From Hypericum androsaemum (lineage: Eukaryota > Streptophyta > Magnoliopsida > Malpighiales > Hypericaceae): a DNA stretch of 64,000 nt. The stretch covers positions 12,830,221-12,894,220 of the forward strand of contig OZ023181.1 in the NCBI GenBank assembly GCA_963995505.1, written 5' to 3'. Positions 47,995-57,235 of this stretch are shown one piece after another; position 1 is the first letter of the stretch; every line of letters begins with the position of its first letter. Made by a program: the position numbers and the translations under genes. A model generated the notes under the pieces. That model was not told where the DNA came from. It saw only the letters and a program-made list of their open reading frames with translations, and made no database searches.

Positions 47995-48797
47995 TGATGT
48001 GAGCAAGCCTAAGGACGCACCTACTATCAAGCTTGTAGACTCGCAGCAAGTTCAAGTTCCAATTGGGCCAATGACAAGAGCACGAGCTAGGAAGTTGCAA
48101 TCTGATTTCAATGGACTAATGCAAGAAGTTTGGGCTCAAGTTGGTGCGTACAAGTGCAAGGACGTGCATGAGGCACATGCAAAGCCCATGCACGTGATAG
48201 AGGCTATTTTGGAAGCTTAATATGCACAAAAACTTCTGGATGCATGCGCACATGGAGAATCAGCAAGAATCAACCTATTTAGGCCATGCATCTTCTTGTT
48301 AGGACGTGCAATTAATTGTTATTCTATTAGATATTATTTGTTTAGATTATTTCCTATTTTAGTTGAATAATTCGGCCAGAATCTCCTTAGAATAGGAAAG
48401 AGAGTTTTGGCCTGCCTTTGAACTCCTTTTTAGGAGTTAGCTTGTTTAGGAATATTTTGGTACTTGGGAGCCTATATAAAGAGGACTCCTAGCAATAAAA
48501 ACGTACACAACAATTCGGAATACTTAGCATTGGCTAATTGAGAGTTTTGATACTCGTTTGTTCTTGCTTAGGCTGGTGAGTCGTCTTGGCTAGAATTTAT
48601 CTTTCACTTATCAAGCGGATCATCCATCCCCGCTCGTGGCGTGATACGACCTTAGGTCAAGGTTCAGAAGCTCTTGCAGCGGGTTAAGGTTCAATTTCGT
48701 GCCTTAGTTCTTGTGAGTTCTTGTGAGTTGTGATCTGTTCCATTCTAAAGTAACAAACGGTCCGAGTTGTGAGTCTTTTCCGCGAAGATTCATATCA
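47995..48797 (+). repeat. 5' LTR of A3 (A/B mosaic)
   Basis: Starts TGATGTGAGC, ends CATATCA. TATA box TATATAAA at 48473-48480. The first part (to about 48140) matches family A. The next part to about the TATA box (tgcgtacaagtgcaagg, ttcctattttagttg) matches family B. The remainder is A-like again. Confidence 0.93.
48473..48480 (+). promoter_or_regulatory. TATA box of the A3 5' LTR
   Basis: TATATAAA sits in gagcctatataaagagg, shared by A and B LTRs, followed within about 25 bp by caataaaa. This is the likely pol II core promoter for the A3 genomic RNA. Confidence 0.75.
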
Positions 48798-48799
48798 GT

Positions 48800-48811
48800 T
48801 GGTATCAGAGC
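48800..48811 (+). other. Primer-binding site (initiator tRNA-Met), element A3
   Basis: An exact TGGTATCAGAGC lies two bases after the LTR. Confidence 0.93.
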
Positions 48812-49425
48812 TTAGCTTGTTACTTTAGTTCACTATCCTTGTTATTTTTGTTCTTGTTGGTTCGTTTAGTTGCTCGTTATTTTTGTTCTTATTGGTTCGT
48901 TTTTTTTTTCTCTTCGCTGTTTGAAAAGAGAGGAAAACAAACGAGTGAAGCAAGAAAAGAAAAGAAAAAAAAAAGAAAAGAAAAGAAAAGAAAAGAAACG
49001 AAAAAGGAAAGAAAAGAAAAAGTGCGTGAAGCCTAAAGAGGAAGCAAAGGCCGCAAGCAAGTCTAAAGAGGAAGCAAGGCCGCAAGCAAGTCTAAAGAGG
49101 AAGCAAGGCCGCAAGCAAGCTTAAAGAGGAAGCAAGGCCGCAAAGGAAGCGAGCAAGACTAAAAGAAAGACCAAAGAAGAACTTTAACATTCTGGTTGTT
49201 AAAGCGTGAAGCTCAAGCAAGGCCGTTCTAGCCTTAGTAAGAACATACAAGTATCACGAGAGGAAAAAGGCAAGAGTGTGCGAGTACCTTAGAGAGAAAA
49301 GCCAAATATTTGAGTGCAAACACGAGTGAACTTGAGTGCACCTTACATTGAGAGTATACACGTAAGGGAGTGAGCTTGTGAGGCCATATTTTTTTTATTA
49401 CTAACCAATTTTTCTTGCAGCAAAC
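48812..49425 (+). other. 5' leader of A3
   Basis: Noncoding. It holds a T-rich stretch (48840-48910), an A/G tract (about 48945-49020), a 29-bp tandem repeat (49034-49141) and a splice-like interval from GTAAGA at 49237 to ttgcag at 49420 (184 nt), with ctaacc and a T-run before the AG. The gag ATG follows at 49426. Short open frames here (Phe- or Lys-rich) reflect composition and are not genes. Confidence 0.6.
49034..49141 (+). repeat. 29-bp tandem repeat in the A3 leader
   Basis: The unit taaagaggaagcaaggccgc plus aagcaagtc starts at about 49034, 49064, 49093 and 49122. The first spacing is 30 bp because of one extra A. About 3.8 copies; A2 does not have this expanded array. Confidence 0.85.
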
Positions 49426-52400
49426 ATGTCACATGAAGGTCAAACCATGGGAAACATAGACCTTAAGTTATTAGTGGATGCATTGGCCGGGAAGCTCGAG
49501 CAGATGGTGCAAGCTCAGATGGAGGCTTTGCAACTACGCGTGGATGCCGTGGAGAATTCTCGTGACATCCCCCCAACGCGAGGCGAACTCCAAAGGCGTA
49601 GGAGAGGAGTACCTATTGGAGAGTCAAGCGGAGCTGATTCTGAATCGGAAGAAGGCGTAGGCTCAACAAGGAGTCTTAGGAGAGCAAGAACAAGCCGTCC
49701 ACCTAGGGAGGCGAGGCCAAAGAGAGACGACAACATAGGGAGTATCAAACTGAAGATACCTTCCTTTGCTGGTCGTTCTGACCCGGAGGCGTACTTAGAG
49801 TGGGAGAAGAAGATTGAGTTCGTGTTTGATTGCCACAATAGCTCCGAAGAAAAGAAGGTAAAACTTGCCATCACCGAATTTACTGATTATGCTATAACTT
49901 GGTGGGATCAACTTGTGACAAGCAGGAGGAGAAATAGAGAACGCCCTATAGCTACTTGGGAAGACATGAAAGTAGTGATGAGGAAGAGATTTGTTCCAAG
50001 TCATTACTATAGAGAGCTGTATAAGAAGTTACAAGGAATGAGGCAAGGAAATTTGAGTGTGGAGGAGTATTTCAAACAGATGGAGATGGCCATGATAAGA
50101 GCTGATATAGATGAAGATAGAGAAGTTACAATGGCAAGGTTCTTGAATGGACTCAATCCTGAAATTCAAGACAAAGTTGAGTTGCAACACTATGTGGAGT
50201 TGGAGGACATGGTGCATATGGCAACGAAAATTGAGAAGCAACTCAAGAGAGGAGAGGGGAGAACAAGAGCTACATCGAATTCTACTTGGAAGCCAAACTA
50301 CCAAAAGAAGTTTGACAAGCCACAAGCAGCCAAAGTAGAGCATAAATCCGAGAGTTCTCAAGCTAATTCTCAAAGGAAAGTGGAAGTCACTCCAGCTAGG
50401 AACCGTGACATCAAGTGCTTTAAGTGTCAAGGAAGAGGGCACATCTCAAGTCAATGTCCTAACAAGCAAGCAATGGTGATCAAGGAAAGTGGAGAGATTG
50501 AAACTAAAGAAGAGGATTCGGAGCATGAAAGCATGCCTTCTTTGGAGGACGTATCCGAGGAGGAGTACCAAGCTGCTGAGAGGCTTACTCTTGTGTCTAG
50601 AAGAGCATTGAATGTGCAAGTGAAAGAAGAAAATAATGTGGCTCAAAGAGAAAATATTTTTCACACAAGGTGCTATGTCAAAGACAAGGTGTGTAGTGTC
50701 ATCATAGATGGAGGAAGTTGTGCTAATGTTGCAAGCACTACTATGGTGGAGAAGTTAGGGTTACTCACTGGAAAACACCCTAAGCCTTACAAACTACAAT
50801 GGCTAAATGATAGTGGAGAAGTACGAGTGATGAAGCAAGTATTGGTAGCATTCCGCATTGGCAATTATGAGGATGAAGTGTTGTGTGATGTTGTACCAAT
50901 GCAAGCTGGTCACCTATTGTTAGGAAGGCCATGGCAGTTTGATAGGAAAGTGCATCATGATGGCTACACCAACAAGTATTCATTTATACTTAAGAAGAGA
51001 GTAATCACCTTGGCACCCTTGTCACCATCACAAGTTTGTGAAGATCAACGTCAGTTGCAAAAAGAAAGTGATGAGCAAAGGGAGCGTGATAAAAAGAAAA
51101 AGAATGAGAGGAGAGAAGAAGCCGAAAAAAAGATAAGAAAAACGGCCAATGGAGAGGAAAAGATTGAGAAAACAAAAGAAGCCGGAAAAACAGAAATTAA
51201 AACGGCCAAAGAGAGAAAAACCGAGAGTTGGAAAAAGAGTTACTATGTGGGAACAAGTGATATTAAGCAAGCATGCTTTGAAAAGAAGCCTATGATCTTA
51301 CTGCGGTATAGAGAGGCGCTTTTAAACACTAACGAGCTTGAACCACATGTACCTAGTACGGTTGTGTCTCTTTTGCAGGACTACAAGGATGTCTTTCCCG
51401 ACGAGCTACCACCTGGCTTGCCACCTATTCGTGGGATTGAACATCAAATAGACTTTGTTCCGGGAGCTGCCATACCTAACCGTCCCGCATACAGAAGCAA
51501 TCCTGAAGAAACAAAGGAGCTTGAGAAGCAAGTCAACGAGCTATTGGCGAAAGGGTACGTGAGAGAGAGCATGAGTCCATGTGCTGTTCCAGTCCTACTT
51601 GTGCCCAAGAAGGATAAAACATGGAGAATGTGTGTTGATTGCCGAGCAGTCAATAACATAACGGTAAAATATCGTCACCCTATCCCTCGTTTAGATGACA
51701 TGTTAGATGAGCTGCATGGTTCTTGCATGTTTTCTAAGATTGATTTGAAGAGTGGTTATCATCAAATTAGGATGAAAGAAGGAGATGAGTGGAAAACTGC
51801 TTTTAAAACAAAGTATGGGTTGTATGAGTGGATGGTCATGCCATTTGGTTTGTCCAACGCACCTAGCACGTTTATGCGACTCATGAATCATGTTCTACGT
51901 CCATTCATTGGTAAATTTGTGGTTGTTTACTTTGATGATATACTCATTTATAGCAAGAGCATGGAGGATCATCTAGAACATTTGAAATCTGTCTTAGATG
52001 CACTTAGAGAAGAACAATTGTTTGCTAACTTGAAGAAGTGCACCTTTTGTACGGATAAACTTGTATTCTTGGGTTTTGTTGTTGGAGCTAACAGAATACA
52101 GGTTGATGAAGAAAAGATCCGAGCTATCCGTGAATGGCCAAGCCCTACAAGTGTTGCTAATGTTAGGAGCTTTCATGGACTAGCTAGCTTTTATAGGAGA
52201 TTTGTGAAGGACTTTAGTAGCATAGCCGCACCCATAACTGAAGTCATCAGGAAGAACGTAGGCTTTACTTGGGGAGAAGCTCAAGAGGAGGCTTTCCAAC
52301 TACTGAAAGGGAAGTTGACTAATGCACCCCTGTTAGCTTTACCTAATTTCTCTAAGACTTTTGAAATAGAGTGTGATGCTTCTGGTGTAGGAATTGGAGC

Positions 52401-54213
52401 TGTCCTTATGCAAGAAGGAAGACCCATTGCATACTTTAGTGAGAAACTAAGTGGTGCAACCTTGAATTACCCGACCTATGACAAGGAGTTGTACGCACTA
52501 GTTCGAGCATTGGAGACATGGCAGCATTATTTGTGGCCAAAGGAGTTTGTGATTCACACTGATCATGAGTCACTTAAGCACTTAAAGGGGGAACACAAGC
52601 TGAACAAGAGGCATGCACGATGGGTGGAATTCATTGAGACATTTCCTTATGTCATTCGCTACAAGCAAGGTAAGGAAAATATAGTGGCTGATGCACTATC
52701 GCGAAGGTACGCCTTGATCTCAACTCTTGATGCCAAACTACTTGGCTTTGAACACATTAAAGAGATGTATGTTGATGATGTTGATTTTGGCGAGTTGTTT
52801 AGATCCACCGAAAGAAGTGCATTTGGTAAGTTCTTTCGTAATGAAGGTTACCTATTTCGTGAAAACAAACTTTGTGTGCCTAATTGTTCGATGCGAGAAT
52901 TACTAATTCAGGAGGCACATGGAGGTGGCTTAATGGGGCATTTTGGAATTGCAAAGACGTTGGCAATGCTACAAGATCATTTCTTTTGGCCACACATGAA
53001 GAGAGACGTTGAGAGAGTTTGTGGTCGTTGCATCACTTGCAAGCAAGCCAAGTCAAAGGTAAAACCCCATGGTTTGTACACCCCACTACCTATACCTAGT
53101 GAGCCTTGGATTGATATCTCTATGGATTTTGTGCTAGGACTACCTAGGACTAAGCGTGGAAGAGATTCAATTTTTGTGGTAGTGGATAGGTTTTCTAAGA
53201 TGGCACATTTCATTCCATGTCATAAAACTGATGATGCTTCAAACATTGCTGATTTGTTCTTTAGAGAGGTTGTTAGGTTGCATGGCATGCCTAGGACAAT
53301 TATCTCTGATAGAGATGCTAAGTTCCTAAGTTACTTTTGGAAGACCTTGTGGTGCAAGTTAGGTACTAAGTTGTTGTTTTCTACTACTTGTCATCCTCAA
53401 ACTGATGGTCAAACTGAAGTAGTGAATAGGACTTTGTCTACACTTTTGAGAGCACTCATTAAGCATAATATTAAGACTTGGGAAGAATGTTTGCCTCATG
53501 TTGAGTTTGCTTATAATCGTTCTGTCCATTCTGCTACTCAATTCTCACCATTCGAGCTTGTTTATGGATTTAATCCTTTGACTCCATTGGATTTATCACC
53601 ACTACCTTCGAGTGAGCATGTTAACTTAGATGGCAAGAAGAAAGCAGAATTTGTCAAGCAGTTACATGAGAAAGCAAGAATGAACATCGCGAAGCGCACG
53701 GAGCACTATGCAAGGCAAGCAAACAAAGGAAGGCACAAGGTTGTCTTTGAGCCGGGAGATTGGGTTTGGCTACACATGAGGAAGGAGCGTTTTCCTGTCC
53801 AAAGACGTTCTAAGTTGCTACCTCGGGGAGATGGTCCATTCCAAGTGATAGAACGCATCAATGATAATGCCTACAAGCTAGACCTTCCGGGTGAGTATAA
53901 TGTAAGTGCTTCGTTTAACGTGGCTGACTTGAGTCCGTTTGATGTAGGTGATGATTTGAGGACAAATCCTTTTCAAGAGGAGGGGACTGATGTGAGCAAG
54001 CCTAAGGACGCACCTACTATCAAGCTTGTAGACTCGCAGCAAGTTCAAGTTCCAATTGGGCCAATGACAAGAGCACGAGCTAGGAAGTTGCAATCTGATT
54101 TCAATGGACTAATGCAAGATGTTTGGGCTCAAGTTGGTGCGTACAAGTGCAAGGACGTGCATGAGGCACATGCAAAGCCCATGCACGTGATAGAGGCTAT
54201 TTTGGAAGCTTAA
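49426..54213 (+). CDS. Gag-pol polyprotein, element A3 (intact, 1595 aa)
   Basis: One continuous frame from ATG 49426, five bases after the ttgcag junction, to TAA at 54211-54213. Gag: a Retrotrans_gag-like region around residues 108-240 ([16 protein letters not shown]) and CCHC knuckle C331, C334, H339, C344. Protease: Asp428 in IIDGGS. A Lys/Glu-rich linker precedes RT. RT: Asp773 (SKIDL) and Asp837-Asp838 (YFDD). RNase H: Asp984 (DASG), Asp1046 (TDHES), Asp1089 (VADALSRR). Integrase: zinc region near 1165-1205, Asp1234, Asp1295 and Glu1331 with exactly 35 residues between the last two. A GDGPF motif lies near 1467. From about residue 1521 the protein is encoded by the 3' LTR and carries [14 protein letters not shown] recognise no chromodomain. 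Maturation presumably needs the internal protease, and the products act in virus-like particles and then the nucleus. Confidence 0.96.
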   Translation: MSHEGQTMGNIDLKLLVDALAGKLEQMVQAQMEALQLRVDAVENSRDIPPTRGELQRRRRGVPIGESSGADSESEEGVGSTRSLRRARTSRPPREARPKRDDNIGSIKLKIPSFAGRSDPEAYLEWEKKIEFVFDCHNSSEEKKVKLAITEFTDYAITWWDQLVTSRRRNRERPIATWEDMKVVMRKRFVPSHYYRELYKKLQGMRQGNLSVEEYFKQMEMAMIRADIDEDREVTMARFLNGLNPEIQDKVELQHYVELEDMVHMATKIEKQLKRGEGRTRATSNSTWKPNYQKKFDKPQAAKVEHKSESSQANSQRKVEVTPARNRDIKCFKCQGRGHISSQCPNKQAMVIKESGEIETKEEDSEHESMPSLEDVSEEEYQAAERLTLVSRRALNVQVKEENNVAQRENIFHTRCYVKDKVCSVIIDGGSCANVASTTMVEKLGLLTGKHPKPYKLQWLNDSGEVRVMKQVLVAFRIGNYEDEVLCDVVPMQAGHLLLGRPWQFDRKVHHDGYTNKYSFILKKRVITLAPLSPSQVCEDQRQLQKESDEQRERDKKKKNERREEAEKKIRKTANGEEKIEKTKEAGKTEIKTAKERKTESWKKSYYVGTSDIKQACFEKKPMILLRYREALLNTNELEPHVPSTVVSLLQDYKDVFPDELPPGLPPIRGIEHQIDFVPGAAIPNRPAYRSNPEETKELEKQVNELLAKGYVRESMSPCAVPVLLVPKKDKTWRMCVDCRAVNNITVKYRHPIPRLDDMLDELHGSCMFSKIDLKSGYHQIRMKEGDEWKTAFKTKYGLYEWMVMPFGLSNAPSTFMRLMNHVLRPFIGKFVVVYFDDILIYSKSMEDHLEHLKSVLDALREEQLFANLKKCTFCTDKLVFLGFVVGANRIQVDEEKIRAIREWPSPTSVANVRSFHGLASFYRRFVKDFSSIAAPITEVIRKNVGFTWGEAQEEAFQLLKGKLTNAPLLALPNFSKTFEIECDASGVGIGAVLMQEGRPIAYFSEKLSGATLNYPTYDKELYALVRALETWQHYLWPKEFVIHTDHESLKHLKGEHKLNKRHARWVEFIETFPYVIRYKQGKENIVADALSRRYALISTLDAKLLGFEHIKEMYVDDVDFGELFRSTERSAFGKFFRNEGYLFRENKLCVPNCSMRELLIQEAHGGGLMGHFGIAKTLAMLQDHFFWPHMKRDVERVCGRCITCKQAKSKVKPHGLYTPLPIPSEPWIDISMDFVLGLPRTKRGRDSIFVVVDRFSKMAHFIPCHKTDDASNIADLFFREVVRLHGMPRTIISDRDAKFLSYFWKTLWCKLGTKLLFSTTCHPQTDGQTEVVNRTLSTLLRALIKHNIKTWEECLPHVEFAYNRSVHSATQFSPFELVYGFNPLTPLDLSPLPSSEHVNLDGKKKAEFVKQLHEKARMNIAKRTEHYARQANKGRHKVVFEPGDWVWLHMRKERFPVQRRSKLLPRGDGPFQVIERINDNAYKLDLPGEYNVSASFNVADLSPFDVGDDLRTNPFQEEGTDVSKPKDAPTIKLVDSQQVQVPIGPMTRARARKLQSDFNGLMQDVWAQVGAYKCKDVHEAHAKPMHVIEAILEA

Positions 54214-54790
54214 TATGCACACAAACTTCTGGATGCATACGCACATGGAGAATCAGCAAGAATCAACCTATTTAGGCCATGCATCTTCTTGTTAGGACGT
54301 GCAATTAATTGTTATTCTATTAGATATTATTTGTTTAGATTATTTCCTATTTTAGTTGAATAATTCGGCCAGAATCTCCTTAGAATAGGAAAGAGAGTTT
54401 TGGCCAGCCTTTGAACTCCTTTTTAGGAGTTAGCTTGTTTAGGAATATTTTGGTACTTGGGAGCCTATATAAAGAGGACTCCTAGCAATAAAAACGTACA
54501 CAACAATTCGGAATACTTAGCATTGGCTAATTGAGAGTTTTGATACTCGTTTGTTCTTGCTTAGGCTGGTGAGTCGTCTTGGCTAGAATTTATCTTTCAC
54601 TTATCAAGCGGATCATCCATCCCCGCTCGTGGCGTGATACGACCTTAGGTCAAGGTTCAGAAGCTCTTGCAGCGGGTTAAGGTTCAATTTCGTGCCTTAG
54701 TTCTTGTGAGTTCTTGTGAGTTGTGATCTGTTCCATTCTAAAGTAACAAACGGTCCGAGTTGTGAGTCTTTTCCGCGAAGATTCATATCA
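53988..54790 (+). repeat. 3' LTR of A3
   Basis: 803 bp, about four differences from the 5' LTR. TATA box at 54466-54473. It carries codons about 1521-1595 of the polyprotein. Ends CATATCA before the duplication cccac. Confidence 0.95.
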
Positions 54791-54795
54791 CCCAC

Positions 54796-55911
54796 GGTTT
54801 GTATACCCCACTACCTATACCTAGTGAGCCTTGGATTGATATCTCTATGGATTTTGTGTTAGGACTGCCTAGGACTAAACGTGGAAGGGATTCAATCTTT
54901 GTGGTAGTGGATAGGTTTTCTAAGATGGCACATTTTATTCCATGTCATAAGACTGATGATGCTTCAAACATTGCTGATTTGTTCTTTAGAGAAGTTGTTA
55001 GGTTGCATGGTATGCCTAGAACTATTATTTCTTATAGAGATGCTAAGTTCTTGAGTTACTTTTGGAAGACCTTGTGGAGTAAGTTAGGTACCAAGTTGTT
55101 ATTTTCTACTACTTGTCATCCACAAACTGATGGTCAAACTGAAGTTGTAAATAGGACTTTGTCTACTTTATTGAGAGCACTTATCAAGCATAACATTAAG
55201 ACTTGGGAAGAATGTTTGCCACATGTTGAATTTGCTTATAATCGTTCAGTTCATTCTGCTACTCAATTCTCACCATTTGAGCTTGTTTATGGATTTAATC
55301 CTTTGACTCCATTGGATTTATCACCTTTGCCTTCGAGTGAGCATGTTAACGTAGATGGCAAGAGGAAGGCTGAATTTGTGAAGCAACTTCATGAGAGGGC
55401 GCGAATGAACATAGAGAAACGAACGGAGCACTATGCGAGACAAGCAAACAAAGGACGGCACAAGGTTATCTTTGAGCCTGGTGATTGGGTCTGGTTGCAC
55501 ATGAGAAAGGAATGCTTTCCCGCGCAACGACGTTCAAAGTTGCTACCACGGGGAGATGGTCCATTTCAAGTGCTTGAACGCATCAATGACAATGCCTACA
55601 AGCTTGACCTGCCAGGTGAGTGTAGTGTTAGTGCTTCTTTCAATGTTGCTGATTTGAGTCCGTTTGATGTAGGTGACGATTTGAGGACAAATCCTTTTCA
55701 AGCGGAGGGGAATGATGTGAAGCTACAAGACTCACAGCAAGTGCAAGTACCAATTGGGCCGATGACACGAGCAAGAGCCAAAATGCTTCAAGCAGAACTT
55801 AATGGATTAATGCAAGAAGTCTGGGCTCAAGCCAGTGCGTACAAGTGCAAGGACGTGCATGAGGCCCATGCAAAGCCCATGCACGTGATAGAGGCTATTT
55901 TGGAAGCTTGA
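54796..55911 (+). pseudogene. Gag-pol of B3, integrase core to C-terminus
   Basis: This continues the B3 integrase after A3 (CCAC-GG-TTT restored across the duplication). The core has MDFV and GQTE, but the second catalytic Asp is Tyr (TAT 55033-55035, IISYRDAKF where A3 has SDRD). The GPF motif and the LTR-encoded tail ([12 protein letters not shown]) are present, and the frame ends at TGA 55909-55911. The stretch is open, but it has no start of its own and would be inactive as integrase. Confidence 0.9.
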
Positions 55912-56479
55912 CATGCACGTAAACTTCTGGATGCATGCACACATGGAGAATCAAGAAGAATCAGCCTATTTAGTCCGTGCATCTACTTGTTTAGGACGTG
56001 CAGCTATTAGTTATTCTAATAGATATTATTTGCTTAGATTATTTCTTATTTAGTTGAATAATTCGGCCAAAATATCCTTAGATTAGGAAAGAGAGTTTTG
56101 GCCAGCCTTTGAACTCCTTTTTAGGAGTTAGCTTGTTTAGGAATACTTTGGTACTTTGGAGCCTATGTAAGGAGGTCTCCTAGCAATAAAAGGGACCGAA
56201 CTTTTGAGATTGATAATTCTTGTGAGTTAAGATACTCCTTGTGTGTTCTTGTTAATTGCTGGATTGCTTAGCTTGAGCGAAACTTTTCACTTATCAAACG
56301 ACTCTTCCATCATCATTTGTGGCGTGATTCGACTTGGACCATAGGTTCACGAAATTCCAATTGCTTGGGTTGCGGTTCTTCCAAACCAAGGTTCTGGCAA
56401 GGCTCGAGTTCATGGGTTGCGATCTGTTCCATCCAAAGTAGCACGGTCCGTTGTGAATCTCCTGCCGAGGTTCATATCA
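55713..56479 (+). repeat. 3' LTR of B3
   Basis: 767 bp, starts TGATGTGAAG after a purine tract interrupted by agcgg, ends GGTTCATATCA. The TATA box is degraded (ctatgtaagg near 56164). About 24 bp shorter than the B1 LTR, mostly in the first 40 bp of the coding tail. Confidence 0.9.
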
Positions 56480-56689
56480 CATCTTCTTTGCATAATTCAG
56501 TTTCCATGTAGAAGAACCGAGGTTATGGGTTGCACGCGAATTACTCCTTCTTTTGAGTTGATGTTCAACCTTGTTGGCCATGTGCACCATGTCTTCTAAT
56601 TCCACATAATGTTGCATCTCAACTTTGTCTTGAATTTCAGGGTTCAATCCACATAAGAACCTAGCCATTGTGGCTTCTCGATCCTCTTC
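56480..56689 (-). pseudogene. Gag fragment of C2, central part
   Basis: Minus-strand gag sequence matching C1 41770-41985 ([26 protein letters not shown]). It ends abruptly at the B3 LTR. The last five bases before E, tcttc (56685-56689), are the left copy of E's target duplication. Confidence 0.9.
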
Positions 56690-57180
56690 TGGCGTAGGAA
56701 GCCTCGAAGAATAAGGTGCAACGTACGTGCGCATGGCTTGTATTGCGAGCTGCCCGAATTTCATTTAATTCACAAGCTGTCCGAACTCTTCATTTCCTCT
56801 TTATTTCCGAATGTAATAAGGCTTAATGGTTACATTTAAATATAGGCGGTTACAGATGGTTTAAGGCTGTCCGAAATGTGAGGAGGTGCTGGATTAATGC
56901 CCTTCAAGACACGCCTTGAATCACGCCCCTAAATGTGTTTCTTTTGAATGGAATAAACGGACAGTGAATTGAAATCCAAAAACCCTGAGCGAGTGAGCTT
57001 TCCTTTCGTGCATGGATTTTCATGAGTTGTGCATGGATTTGCACGAATTCTGAGTGAATTGCCCTAGCTGGCCGCTTGTTAAATCAAGCAACTCTCTAGT
57101 TGAGCTTCGGAAGGAGCAGATTAGAGCTTTAACTTTCATTGTTCGTTCCAAAGTTTGATCACGCTTCGTTGCCTACACTA
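56690..57180 (+). repeat. 5' LTR of E
   Basis: Starts TGGCGTAGGAAG, ends GCCTACACTA. Both LTRs and the target duplication place the terminus at TA, not CA. A TATA-like aaatata occurs in tttaaatataggcgg. Confidence 0.93.
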
Positions 57181-57182
57181 GG

Positions 57183-57194
57183 TGGTATCAGAGC
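57183..57194 (+). other. Primer-binding site (initiator tRNA-Met), element E
   Basis: An exact TGGTATCAGAGC lies two bases after the LTR. Confidence 0.92.
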
Positions 57195-57235
57195 TTGAGT
57201 GAGATCCATCGCAATTCCTATATTGAGATTGAGTG

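Larger units (their letters stand above)
47995..54790 (+). mobile_element. Ty3/gypsy element A3, full length, intact and young
   Basis: 6796 bp. Two 803-bp LTRs (47995-48797 and 53988-54790) differ at about four positions by eye. The PBS is exact, the polypurine tract is at 53975-53987 and the 1595-codon polyprotein is uninterrupted. It is flanked by a perfect 5-bp duplication, cccac (47990-47994 and 54791-54795), within the integrase sequence of B3. The uninterrupted B1 copy has one cccac there. It has every feature needed for autonomous transposition that can be read from sequence. Whether it is transcribed cannot be seen. Confidence 0.96.
44074..56479 (+). mobile_element. Ty3/gypsy element B3, 5' LTR missing, split by A3
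   Basis: The body begins in the family-B leader (gcgttgttagcttag, compare 21796) with no 5' LTR or PBS. It continues through gag-pol to 47994, is interrupted by A3, and resumes at 54791/54796 through integrase to the 3' LTR (55713-56479). Its left neighbour is the C1 5' LTR. Its right neighbour is C-family gag (catcttctttgc), so it had inserted into C2. Coding sequence has at least five in-frame stops. Confidence 0.9.

Noticed and set aside
48800..48811. tRNA gene at the tRNA-Met match
   Set aside because: Only the 12-nt primer-binding complement is present next to the LTR. No cloverleaf could be formed from the surrounding bases.
48825..49124. Short Phe-rich and Lys-rich frames in the A3 leader
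   Set aside because: They come from the T-rich and A/G-rich tracts and the 29-bp repeat in a noncoding leader, on both strands.
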